Shown: positions 43,329-51,245 of the stretch, piece after piece
Layout: each line of letters starts with the position of its first letter
Numbering within the stretch: the first letter of the stretch is position 1
Assembly: GCF_003550065.1 (NCBI RefSeq)
Contig: NZ_QXDC01000004.1
Span: forward strand, 868,001 to 932,000
DNA: 64,000 bases
DNA from: Hephaestia caeni
Lineage (GTDB): Bacteria; Pseudomonadota; Alphaproteobacteria; Sphingomonadales; Sphingomonadaceae
Direction of reading: 5' to 3'
The notes under the pieces: model-generated
Database searches by the model: none
What the model was told of the DNA's origin: nothing
What the model saw: the letters and a program-made list of their open reading frames with translations, nothing else
Position numbers and translations under genes: made by a program

Positions 43329-44329
43329 CGGCCGTGTCCCGGTGCAAGGATATCGAGAAGATCGAGTTCGGTTTCGGAGACCCGGCGCCCGATGATCCCG
43401 CGTTCGACATTAGGGTCGCGCCCCTGCTCGAATTCGTGCGACATCTCACCGCACGCCACGCCCCATCGCAGCGAACCGAGCGCACGCCAGAACGCGATCC
43501 GCTCGGCCTCGATCGCGGCGCCACCCTGCGCACGATATCCTTCCATCAGCGCGGCGAGCGATCCGACCCCGCCGACCACCTTGTCGATCTTGCCGAACCG
43601 CCACGAATTGACCGTAACCCATCCCAGATCCTCGGCCGGATCACCCAGGTGGACGAGTTCCCAATCGAGCACCGCGGCAACGTCGTGCGGCGCCACCATC
43701 ACATTGCCCATCCGGAAATCGCCATGAACAACGGTGGGGGTCACCGCGGGAAAGTCGGCCTGGCGCCGGCGCAGCCACCGCAAGGCGAGTTCGAACACCG
43801 GGGAACGCAGCGTGCGCGCGCGATAGCTCCGCTCGATCGATTCGATCTGTTCGGCCGCGGTCAGCGTCGCCAGCCCATCGATCGCGGTCGGTGGGATCGC
43901 GTGAATGCGCGCGAGCACCTCGCCGAAGCGGAACGCCAGCCGTTCGCGAACCGCGACATAGCCCTCGTCGCGCAGGATTTTGGATGGCAGTGTCAGGCCG
44001 GCGATCCGATCCGAGACGAACCCCTCGCCCAGCCCGTCCTCAGGCTTGAGCACCAGCCGCACCGGAGCCACCGGCACGCCCGATGCAGCGGCCTCGGTGA
44101 TCGCCGCCGCTTCGACTGCAAGCGGCACTGAATTCATCAGCGGCGGCTGATCGGGGGGCCGGCGGCGCAGTACGAGCGGCGCGACGTCGTCGTCGCGGCG
44201 CAGATCGAACGCCCATGTCTGAAGGCTCGCGCCGCCCGTCAGACGGCGCAAGTCGGTAATGTCGCCGCCGAGCAGCGCGCCGAGGGTCACGCCCAGATCG
44301 GCACCGGACGAAGGAACTGGCGGATGCAT
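43325..44329 (-). CDS. aminoglycoside-phosphotransferase-like kinase (LvaA/ACAD10-type)
   Basis: A 334-residue APH-fold kinase. It has LVLRRRPPDQPPLMNS with the ATP-binding lysine/arginine region, the catalytic TVVHGDFRMGNVMV (HGDxxxxN), and AAVLDWELVHLGDPAEDLGW with the metal-binding aspartate. Relatives fused to or beside acyl-CoA dehydrogenases (ACAD10/11, LvaA) phosphorylate 4-hydroxyacyl-CoAs rather than antibiotics. Start at 44329 is chosen from the conserved N-terminus. It overlaps DUF6285. An antibiotic-resistance role is unlikely in this setting. Confidence 0.85.
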   Translation of the reverse strand: MHPPVPSSGADLGVTLGALLGGDITDLRRLTGGASLQTWAFDLRRDDDVAPLVLRRRPPDQPPLMNSVPLAVEAAAITEAAASGVPVAPVRLVLKPEDGLGEGFVSDRIAGLTLPSKILRDEGYVAVRERLAFRFGEVLARIHAIPPTAIDGLATLTAAEQIESIERSYRARTLRSPVFELALRWLRRRQADFPAVTPTVVHGDFRMGNVMVAPHDVAAVLDWELVHLGDPAEDLGWVTVNSWRFGKIDKVVGGVGSLAALMEGYRAQGGAAIEAERIAFWRALGSLRWGVACGEMSHEFEQGRDPNVERGIIGRRVSETELDLLDILAPGHGR

Positions 44330-44385
44330 CGGAGTCTCGCCCAGCGGGTCGGCGATGTGCGGGTCGCCGGCCTCAAGATGATGGA

Positions 44386-44958
44386 TCAGGCCGCGGCCTT
44401 GCGAATTTCGAGCCGCTCGGCGCCGAACATCTCGATCTTCTGCGCGCGGGTGCGTGCGGACCATTCGGCGATCGCCTCACGAGCGTGCAGCTCTTCTTCG
44501 GCCATGATCGCGTCATGCTTCGCCGTCCGGTACGTCACCTCAAGCTGGATGCCGTTGGGGTCGTACATATAGATCGACCGCACGAACTCATGCTCGACGG
44601 GGCCGAAGCAGGTTTTGCCATGCCCACGGATGCGCTCCTGCATCGCCAGCAATTCCTCTTCGCTCGCCACTTCGAGCGCGACGTGAATGTCGAAGCTATG
44701 TTTGCGATCGAGCACTTCGGGGCGTGCATTGCCCGGTGCATCGAAGAAGGCGATATATTTGCCGTCACCCAGTTCGAAGAACAGGTGCATATATTCCAGT
44801 TGCTCGCCCGTGCCCGGCGCTTCGGCGATAACCAGCGCTGCCGCCAGCCTGAGCCCCAGCACGTCCTCGTAGAACCAGCGCGTCTGCTCGGCATCAAGGC
44901 AGCGATAGGCCACATGATGCGCGCCGCGGACCGGCGAGCGCACGAAAGATTCTGCCAT
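44386..44958 (-). CDS. VOC-family metalloprotein (glyoxalase / extradiol dioxygenase type)
   Basis: A 190-residue single-unit VOC protein: VRGAHHVAYRCLDAEQTRWFY with the first metal histidine, FYEDVLGLRL, YMYDPNGIQLEVTYR with the metal glutamate, and HSFDIHVAL with another histidine. VOC proteins are glyoxalases, extradiol dioxygenases or epimerases; half-size ones can work as dimers. GGAGAAGGAGG precedes the ATG. It begins the minus-strand operon and is divergent from an azoreductase-like gene with a shared operator at 45051. Confidence 0.82.
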   Translation of the reverse strand: MAESFVRSPVRGAHHVAYRCLDAEQTRWFYEDVLGLRLAAALVIAEAPGTGEQLEYMHLFFELGDGKYIAFFDAPGNARPEVLDRKHSFDIHVALEVASEEELLAMQERIRGHGKTCFGPVEHEFVRSIYMYDPNGIQLEVTYRTAKHDAIMAEEELHAREAIAEWSARTRAQKIEMFGAERLEIRKAAA

Positions 44959-45050
44959 AACGACCTCCTTCTCCTGCCGGAATCGCCGCAAGCCGGAGGG
45001 CGGCGCGGCGCTCCTTAAACCTCGACAGGCATAGTCTCTTCTCGAAACTA

Positions 45051-45065
45051 GTCAATTCTCTTTAC
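45051..45065. promoter_or_regulatory. GTCA-N7-TTAC site 6
   Basis: GTCA ATTCTCT TTAC, one mismatch, in the gap between the VOC and azoreductase-like genes; the same variant occurs at 60546. Confidence 0.45.
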
Positions 45066-45122
45066 GAACTGCCCGTGATTGGGCATCCTGGTTGGGCCAA
45101 GAAAATGAGAGGATTCAGCCCG

Positions 45123-45770
45123 GTGTCCCTGCTTCATATCCATGCCAGCCCCAAGGGCGCACGCTCGGCCTCGCTGCGGCTCGCCGATGCGTTTCTCGAC
45201 GAAGTCCGCCGCCTCGAACCCGATCTGGAGATCACGCGGCTCGATCTGTTCGACACCGACCTGCCCGAATTCGGGGCCGATTCGGCGATCGCCAAATTCG
45301 CGCCGTTGTTCGGCGAAACGCGCACCCCCGCCCAGGAGGCTGCCTGGGAAGCGGTGCTGGCGCAGATCGAACGGCTCGACGCGGCGGACCGCATCCTGCT
45401 GTCGACGCCGATGTGGAATTACAGCATCCCCTATCGGCTCAAACATTATTTCGATCTGGTGCTCCAGCCGCGCGTGACCTTCGGCTACGATCCGCAGAAG
45501 ATGCTGCATTACGGCATGTTGCGGAACCGGCCGGTCCAATTGATCCTGACGCGATCGTCGGTGCTGCCGGGCGACTTTGCCGATTTTCAGTTGCCGTATC
45601 TCAAATTCGCCTTCGACATGATGGGCATCCGCGATCTCAGCGTGCTGGCCGCCTGGCGCACCACCCGCCCCACCCCGGAAGCGCGCGAAGATTATATCGC
45701 CTCGTTCGAACCGCAAGCGCGCGACGCCGCCGCCGCTTTCCTCGCGCGGCCAGCCGGAAAGCCCGACTAG
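45123..45770 (+). CDS. FMN-dependent NADH:quinone/azo reductase (AzoR-like)
   Basis: A 215-residue flavodoxin-like protein: SLLHIHASPKGARSASLRLAD, LSTPMWNYSIPYRLKHYFDLV, with the MWNxxIP motif that binds FMN in AzoR. The family reduces quinones and azo dyes with NADH by two electrons. The GTG at 45123 has GAGG upstream; an ATG at 45105 is the alternative. With wrbA, this is the second quinone reductase of the cluster, which hints at quinone-forming intermediates. Confidence 0.85.
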   Translation: MSLLHIHASPKGARSASLRLADAFLDEVRRLEPDLEITRLDLFDTDLPEFGADSAIAKFAPLFGETRTPAQEAAWEAVLAQIERLDAADRILLSTPMWNYSIPYRLKHYFDLVLQPRVTFGYDPQKMLHYGMLRNRPVQLILTRSSVLPGDFADFQLPYLKFAFDMMGIRDLSVLAAWRTTRPTPEAREDYIASFEPQARDAAAAFLARPAGKPD

Positions 45771-45817
45771 ATTCTGCGGAACTTACGTGACGCAGGCCGG
45801 CATCAGCTCGATCGGCC

Positions 45818-46774
45818 CTACGCCGCGACGGTCCCGGCCGGCAGGCAGGCGCGCGCGGCGAGTGCATCGCGCACCCGCCCGCCAGTCTGGGCGCCGGGCA
45901 GCGCCACGACATCGCGCGCCACCGCGGCGAGCCGCCCGAGATCGATCCCGGTGCGGATACCCGCCTGTTCGAACATCCAGACGAGATCTTCGGTCGCGAC
46001 GTTGCCGGTCGCGCCCGGCGCATAGGGGCATCCCCCCAGCCCGGCGACCGCCGCGTCGAAGCAGCGCACGCCGGCTTGCCATGCCGACCAAACGTTGGCC
46101 GCCCCCAGCCCGAACGTATCATGGCCATGAAACGCCCAGCCCGCGATCTGCGGAAAGCGGTCGCGCGCAGCCTGGAACAAGGCGGCAACCTGCGCGGGGT
46201 TGGCGCGGCCGGTCGTGTCGCACAGCGCGAACTCCGCATCGTGGATGACCAGCGCCAGTCGCTCGACCAGCGCCAGCACCGCACCGGCCTCGACCCGCCC
46301 CTCATGCGGGCAATCGAACGCCGTCGCGACGTTGACGCGCATCCGGGTGCCGCACGGCATGAGCGCCACGATCTGCATCAGATCGTTCACCGACGCGAGC
46401 GTGCCGCGGCGCACATTTCCGTAATTGTGACGTTCGGAGACCGACAACACGAACGACAGATGGTCCGCGCCGGCGGCAAGCGCGCGCTCGGCGTGGCGCA
46501 CGGTAGGGACAAGCACCTGCGCGTCGAGCCCGCGCAACGCGCCCACACCGGCCAGCACCTGCTCGGCATCGGCCAGTTGCGGCAGTGCGGCCTGGCTGAC
46601 GAACGAGGTCGCCTCCATGCGTCGAACCCCGGCGGCGTGAAGCGCCCCGATCACGTCGAGCTTGGTTTCGACAGGAATATAGGGTCCGACCGACTGGAAC
46701 CCGTCGCGCGGGCCGACCTCGATGATCGTGACACTATCCGCGCTTTGGCCCGGGCTTTGGTGATGTACGTGCAT
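45818..46774 (-). CDS. HMG-CoA lyase-like enzyme
   Basis: A 318-residue TIM-barrel aldolase: IEVGPRDGFQSVGPYIP (HMGL signature), FVSQAALPQLADAEQVL, FHGHDTFGLGAANVWSA with the metal histidines, and GGCPYAPGATGNVATEDLVW with the catalytic cysteine loop. HMG-CoA lyase splits 3-hydroxy-3-methylglutaryl-CoA or longer homologues into acetoacetate and acyl-CoA, the last step for leucine and isoprenoid chains. It is convergent with the azoreductase gene and downstream of MarR paralogue 2. Exact substrate length unknown. Confidence 0.87.
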   Translation of the reverse strand: MHVHHQSPGQSADSVTIIEVGPRDGFQSVGPYIPVETKLDVIGALHAAGVRRMEATSFVSQAALPQLADAEQVLAGVGALRGLDAQVLVPTVRHAERALAAGADHLSFVLSVSERHNYGNVRRGTLASVNDLMQIVALMPCGTRMRVNVATAFDCPHEGRVEAGAVLALVERLALVIHDAEFALCDTTGRANPAQVAALFQAARDRFPQIAGWAFHGHDTFGLGAANVWSAWQAGVRCFDAAVAGLGGCPYAPGATGNVATEDLVWMFEQAGIRTGIDLGRLAAVARDVVALPGAQTGGRVRDALAARACLPAGTVAA

Positions 46775-46849
46775 CCCCGCTTCCTATGCCCCCGCACCCC
46801 GAAGTCCATTGTCGGTTGAGCAAGCCTGCGTTGTCGGCGCTCGAGCCTG

Positions 46850-47275
46850 TCAGGTCGGCGGCGGGCCCCATTCGACCGCCAGCGCCTCGCGCAGACCGTC
46901 CACCTTATCAGCGCCGATCCGGCCGGCAAGTTCGTTTTCGATCCGTTGCAGCGCCTTGATCCCGACCTCGCGAAGCACCGCGGCCTCTTCGCTGAACTCG
47001 ACCAGCAACGCGCGGCTATCCTTGGGGTCGGGCCGCGACACGATGATGCCCAGCGCATTGAGACTGTTGAGCACCTGATTGATCGCCTGTCGGCTGATCC
47101 CCAGTTGCCGCGCAATCCGCGACGCGCGATGCTCGCCATTGGCGATGACCGACAGCACCAGCGACTGCGTGCGGTTGAGCGAGGTCACGCCTTGCGCCTT
47201 CATCGCCGCCTGCAACGCCTCATCGAACCAGTAAAAAGCCTGGAGGATGTTCACCATGAGCAGCGAGTGGTTCAT
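46850..47275 (-). CDS. MarR-family regulator, paralogue 2
   Basis: A 141-residue winged-helix protein: MVNILQAFYWFDEALQAAMK, RASRIARQLGISRQAINQVLN, GIIVSRPDPKDSRALLV. It shares its N-terminal segment with the MarR at 32809. GGAG precedes the ATG. It is divergent from the flavin monooxygenase gene across a gap with a GTAA-N7-TGAC site. One of two candidates for the regulator of the cluster. Confidence 0.88.
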   Translation of the reverse strand: MNHSLLMVNILQAFYWFDEALQAAMKAQGVTSLNRTQSLVLSVIANGEHRASRIARQLGISRQAINQVLNSLNALGIIVSRPDPKDSRALLVEFSEEAAVLREVGIKALQRIENELAGRIGADKVDGLREALAVEWGPPPT

Positions 47276-47387
47276 CAGGTCTCCGTTCCCAAAGCGCGCC
47301 CCTGCCTAGCCCCGCCGCCACACCTTGCCAACGGTGGTTGCCTCGCTGTGGGGTGCATAGCGCACTTGCAACGCCTCTCATCATTTT

Positions 47388-47402
47388 GTAAAGGTTCTTG
47401 AC
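47388..47402. promoter_or_regulatory. GTAA-N7-TGAC site 7
   Basis: GTAA AGGTTCT TGAC, one mismatch, 18 bases before the flavin monooxygenase ATG, where a repressor would block transcription or translation initiation. The same variant occurs at 62401. Confidence 0.45.
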
Positions 47403-47420
47403 ATAAACTAGGAGACGAAC

Positions 47421-48629
47421 ATGGCCGCATCCGCGCAAACCGCTGCCCTCCCCGCATCATCCGCCGATCTGGTTGCAAGGGCGGAGGCGTTGATTCCGGC
47501 GCTTCGGAGCCGCGCGATCAAGGTGGATGCGGATCGCCGCGTTGCCGACGAATCGATCGCGGATATGCTCGCGGCCGACGTGCTGCAAATGCTGGCGCCC
47601 CACTGCTTCGGCGGCCCGCAGGCGGATCTCGCGACCTTCCTCGACGCGGGTATCGCGATCGGCCACGGATGCGGCTCGACGGGATGGCTGTTCGGCATTC
47701 TGGGTTGCCACCATTGGGTGCTCAGCCACTTTCCCGTCGCGGTGCAACAAGAGATGTACGGCGACAAGAACCACGCGCTCTGGCCGCTCAGCTTCTCGGG
47801 CAAGGGCGGCACCGCGCGGCCCGTTGACGGCGGCTTCATCGTGTCGGGCCGCTGGGGCTTTTGCAGCGGGATCGATTTTTCCGACTGGATCGGGGTCGGC
47901 GTACTCATCGACAAGGAAGACGCGCACGATCTCCACGATCGCTACAATGTCATCGTCCCGCGCGCCGAAGGCGAGGTGATCGACACCTGGTTCACCGCCG
48001 GGATGCGCGGCACCGGCAGCAGGGATTTCGTTGCGAACGAGGTGTTCGTGCCGACGCATCGCATCCTGAGCCAGGAGAAGATGCAGAATGGCGACACCCC
48101 CGGCTACGCGGCGCTGAGTGCGGATTATCCGGCCTTGAGCGCGCCATTCTACGGCGTGCTGCTCGCGGCGGTGATGTGTCCCGTGCTCGGCATCACCCGG
48201 CGCGTCATCGACGATTACGTCCAGGCGACGCGGAACCGCGCGGGCTTCCGCGGCCTCAAGCCGGCGGCCCGCCCGGCGGTGCAGATGAAGATCGGCGAGG
48301 CGATGGCGCGATACGACGCCACCTACCGCATGGTCCGCGCGATGTTCGTCGAGATCGACGATGCCGCCCGCCTCGGCCAGCAATGCACGATCGAACAGCG
48401 GCTGCGTCAGCGCCGCGATACCGCGTTCGCCGCCCAGACCTGCGTCGAAATCGTCGATAACCTCGTCTCGCGCGCCGGGGCAGGGGCGCAAACCCAGACC
48501 TCGCACTTGCAACTCGCCCAGCGCGACATCCACACCATCCGCACCCATGTGGTGCTCGATATCGAGGAAGCGATGGAACTCTATGGCAAGCACGTCCTCG
48601 ATCAGGATCTTGCCTCGGTGCGTTTCTGA
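47421..48629 (+). CDS. group D flavin-dependent monooxygenase, oxygenase component (HsaA/HpaH-like)
   Basis: A 402-residue protein with the acyl-CoA dehydrogenase fold but monooxygenase features: DVLQMLAPHCFGGPQADLATF, GHGCGSTGWLFGILGCHHW, SGRWGFCSGIDFSDWIGVG, TWFTAGMRGTGSRDFVANEVFVP. Such two-component enzymes (HsaA, HpaH, DszC types) hydroxylate phenols or oxidise sulfur with FMNH2/FADH2. The GAGACGAAC leader follows an AGGAG. A flavin reductase gene follows 17 bases later. Substrate by similarity to HsaA could be a phenolic ring, but that is not established. Confidence 0.85.
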   Translation: MAASAQTAALPASSADLVARAEALIPALRSRAIKVDADRRVADESIADMLAADVLQMLAPHCFGGPQADLATFLDAGIAIGHGCGSTGWLFGILGCHHWVLSHFPVAVQQEMYGDKNHALWPLSFSGKGGTARPVDGGFIVSGRWGFCSGIDFSDWIGVGVLIDKEDAHDLHDRYNVIVPRAEGEVIDTWFTAGMRGTGSRDFVANEVFVPTHRILSQEKMQNGDTPGYAALSADYPALSAPFYGVLLAAVMCPVLGITRRVIDDYVQATRNRAGFRGLKPAARPAVQMKIGEAMARYDATYRMVRAMFVEIDDAARLGQQCTIEQRLRQRRDTAFAAQTCVEIVDNLVSRAGAGAQTQTSHLQLAQRDIHTIRTHVVLDIEEAMELYGKHVLDQDLASVRF

Positions 48630-48646
48630 AATCGGGGGCCCGGCGC

Positions 48647-49144
48647 ATGAACCAGCCTGACACCGCCGCGCCGGATTACCGGACCGAACTGCGCAGCGCG
48701 ATGCGGCAGGTAATGGCCTCGGTCGCGGTCATCACCACCACCGCGGGCGATCGGCCCGCGGGGATGACGGCCACCGCGGTCTCGATGGTCTCGCTCGATC
48801 CGCCGTCGCTGCTGGTCTGCGTCAATCGCTCGACGCGGCTGTATCAGGCGATCGCCGATGCGCAGCGCTTCCGCATCACCTTCCTCAGCCAGAACCATTG
48901 CGAGGTGGCCCAGGCCTTCGGCGGACAATTACCGCAAGAGCAACGCTTCTCGATCGGGGCGTGGGATCTGGGCTCGGCCTATGGCCCCCGCCTCGCCGAC
49001 GGGCTGGTCGACATCGAATGTGCGCTCGAGGCGCAGCTCGATCATGGCAGCCATACGATCTTCATCGGCGGCGCGGCGGCGGTCCGCTACGGCGAGGGGC
49101 CGGTGCTCCTCTATGGCAATGGCGACTATCATCGCGCGGCCTGA
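48647..49144 (+). CDS. flavin reductase component
   Basis: A 165-residue flavin reductase of the HpaC/DIM6 family: ALRSAMRQVMASVAVITTTA-like N-terminus, GMTATAVSMVSLDPPSLLVCVNRST, FRITFLSQNHCEVAQAFGG, and the GDYH end motif (YGNGDYHRA). It supplies reduced FMN/FAD to the oxygenase. It starts 17 bases after the oxygenase stop on the same strand, so the two form one unit. Confidence 0.9.
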   Translation: MNQPDTAAPDYRTELRSAMRQVMASVAVITTTAGDRPAGMTATAVSMVSLDPPSLLVCVNRSTRLYQAIADAQRFRITFLSQNHCEVAQAFGGQLPQEQRFSIGAWDLGSAYGPRLADGLVDIECALEAQLDHGSHTIFIGGAAAVRYGEGPVLLYGNGDYHRAA

Positions 49145-49169
49145 CACGCGATCTAGCGCGGCTCGTGCG

Positions 49170-49943
49170 TCACGCGAAGCGCGGTTTGCGCTTCTCCCGA
49201 AAGGCGGCAACGCCTTCGTGAAAATCGGCCAGCCCGCCGGCCTCGCCCTGAAAGCGCCGCTCGGTGTCGAGTTGCTCGGCAAGCGGCGCTTCGAGCGCGG
49301 TCCAGATCGCCTCGCGCGTCCGCGCAAGCGCTGCTGACGGCCCCTCGGCGAGACGTTCCGCCAATTCCAGCGCGCACGAATCGACTGCCTCGTCCACCAC
49401 GACGCGATTGACGAGCCCCCATTCCAACGCCGTCGGCGCGTCGAGCCGCCCGCCCAGCAGCGTCAATTCCATCGCCCGCACGCGCCCCACGGTCCGCGCC
49501 AGCAGCCATGATGCCCCCGCATCGGGCACCAGCCCGACATGGCGGAATGCCTGAAGAAACGCCGATTGGGCGCCCGCGACGACCAGATCGGCGGCAAGCG
49601 CGAGCGAGGCGCCCGCCCCCGCCGCCGTGCCGCGCACCGCGGCAACGATCGGCACCGGCAGCGCACGCAACTGGAGCATCAGCGGATTGAGGTGCGTTTC
49701 GAGCACCGCACCGGCATCGAAGCCCGGCGCCTGCACATCCAGATCGGGGCCGATATTGAACCCCGCACAAAACGCACGCCCCTCGCCGCGCAATACGATC
49801 GCGCGCGCGGTTGCGGCGGCGTCGGCAAGGCACGACGACAATTCGTCGAGCATGGGGATGCTGAGCGCATTGAGGTTCTGCGGATCGTCGAGCGAGACGA
49901 TCGCGACGGCACCACGCTGCTCGGTGCGCACCAGACTGGCCAT
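49170..49943 (-). CDS. enoyl-CoA hydratase/isomerase
   Basis: A 257-residue crotonase-fold protein: VAIVSLDDPQNLNALSIPML, ILRGEGRAFCAGFNIG, VPIVAAVRGTAAGAGASLALAAD (oxyanion hole), FRHVGLVPDAGASWLLARTVG. The position of one usual catalytic glutamate is aspartate (VPDAG), as in isomerase-like members. It hydrates or isomerises an enoyl-CoA in the ring or side-chain oxidation. Convergent with the flavin reductase and upstream of the MaoC and SDR genes on the same strand. Confidence 0.88.
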   Translation of the reverse strand: MASLVRTEQRGAVAIVSLDDPQNLNALSIPMLDELSSCLADAAATARAIVLRGEGRAFCAGFNIGPDLDVQAPGFDAGAVLETHLNPLMLQLRALPVPIVAAVRGTAAGAGASLALAADLVVAGAQSAFLQAFRHVGLVPDAGASWLLARTVGRVRAMELTLLGGRLDAPTALEWGLVNRVVVDEAVDSCALELAERLAEGPSAALARTREAIWTALEAPLAEQLDTERRFQGEAGGLADFHEGVAAFREKRKPRFA

Positions 49944-49969
49944 CTGTTTGTTCCTCGTCTCGCTGGAAA

Positions 49970-50416
49970 TCAGGGCAGGATCAGCATCACGCTTTCGGCG
50001 ACGCAGGCGGGCCTTTCCTCACCTTCGATCTCGAAAGTACATTGCGTCACGAGTTGCTGCCCACCGGCCCGCGCCTCTACCGCCTCGACCGTCTGATGCA
50101 GCCGCACCTTGCGCCCGGTGTGCAGCATGTTGGTGAAGCGCACGCGATTGGTGCCGCAATTGATCATCTGCGACATGTCTTCGATTTCGAGCAGCTCGGC
50201 CGCGAGCCGCGGCAGCAGCGACAGCGTCAGGAAACCATGAACCACCGTGCCGCCATGCACCTCGCCGGCGCGCGCGACATCGACATGGATCCACTGATGA
50301 TCATCGGTCGCGCCCGCAAAGCCGTCGACCCGCGCCTGATCTACCTCGAACCAGCTCGATCGCCCGAGATCGCAGCCGATGAGATCGGGCAACCGCTCAT
50401 AAGAAGTACGTATCAT
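49970..50416 (-). CDS. MaoC-family hot-dog dehydratase/hydratase
   Basis: A 148-residue single hot-dog protein with the R-hydratase motif DDHQWIHVDVARAGE and GTVVHGFLTLSLLP. The aspartate and histidine of hydratase 2 are present. The family adds water to trans-2-enoyl-CoA to give (R)-3-hydroxyacyl-CoA. It lies between the enoyl-CoA hydratase and SDR genes with gaps of about 25 bases, so three genes probably form a unit. Confidence 0.88.
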   Translation of the reverse strand: MIRTSYERLPDLIGCDLGRSSWFEVDQARVDGFAGATDDHQWIHVDVARAGEVHGGTVVHGFLTLSLLPRLAAELLEIEDMSQMINCGTNRVRFTNMLHTGRKVRLHQTVEAVEARAGGQQLVTQCTFEIEGEERPACVAESVMLILP

Positions 50417-50440
50417 TCAAACAGTCTCCCGAGCGTCGGG

Positions 50441-51205
50441 TCAGATGACCTGGCCGTCGTGAATTTCGATGGTGCTGCCCGTGACATGGGCGCCGCCGTC
50501 CGAGGTGAGGTGCGCGATCGTCGCCGACAGCGCATCGATCGGCATCAACCGTCGGCGCGGCAACTTCTCGGTCATCCGCCGCCCGGCATCGCTGGTGAAC
50601 CAATCGGCATTGATCTCGGTCATCATATACCCCGGGCACACCGCGTTGACCGAGATGCCCGATCGCACCCATTCTTTCGCCAATCCCTTGGCCAGCATCA
50701 CCGCCGCCGCCTTGGACGCGCAATACGCGACCAGCCCGGGCAGCACGTGAAGCCCGCCCATCGACGCAAGGATCACGATCCTGCCGCGTGCCGCCGCCTC
50801 CCCCGCCGCCAGCAGCCGCTTGCCGCCTTCGCGCGCGGTGAGGAACACCCCGCGGACGTTCACGGCATGGATGGCGTCGAAATCCTCCACCGACAGGTCG
50901 GTCGCCGGCCCCTCGGCATTGATGCCTGCATTCGCAATCACGGTGTCGACCAGGCCGAAGCGCTGTTCCGCCGCATCATAGGCCGCGCGCACCGATGCCT
51001 CGTCGGTCACGTCGAGCGCGACGGCCAGCGCAGCGCCGCCATCGCGCTCGATCCGATCGACCAGCGCCGCCAGCCGCTCGACCCGGCGGGCGCCGACCAC
51101 CGCCCGCGCGCCGCGCGCGGCCAGCATCGTGGCGAATTGCTCGCCGAGCCCCGATGAGGCGCCGGTGATCAGCACCACCCGCCCCTGATGTGTCTGCTCG
51201 ATCAT
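50441..51205 (-). CDS. SDR oxidoreductase (3-hydroxyacyl-CoA dehydrogenase-like)
   Basis: A 254-residue short-chain dehydrogenase: VVLITGASSGLGEQFATML, ANAGINAEGP, ILASMGGLHVLPGLVAYCASK with serine and YxxxK, and VTGSTIEIHDGQVI at the end. Together with the MaoC protein it could act as a beta-oxidation pair on an (R)-3-hydroxy thioester; it might also fill the LvaD-like ketone reductase role of the 4-hydroxyacyl-CoA module. The ATG at 51205 has GGGGGG six bases ahead; 51211 is possible. Confidence 0.88.
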   Translation of the reverse strand: MIEQTHQGRVVLITGASSGLGEQFATMLAARGARAVVGARRVERLAALVDRIERDGGAALAVALDVTDEASVRAAYDAAEQRFGLVDTVIANAGINAEGPATDLSVEDFDAIHAVNVRGVFLTAREGGKRLLAAGEAAARGRIVILASMGGLHVLPGLVAYCASKAAAVMLAKGLAKEWVRSGISVNAVCPGYMMTEINADWFTSDAGRRMTEKLPRRRLMPIDALSATIAHLTSDGGAHVTGSTIEIHDGQVI

Positions 51206-51245
51206 CTGCATCCCCCCGTGTCGCCCGACCGCGGCAACGCCCTGG

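Noticed and set aside
43325..44329. Aminoglycoside resistance kinase
   Set aside because: Placement with DUF6285 and acyl-CoA dehydrogenase marks the ACAD10/LvaA type.
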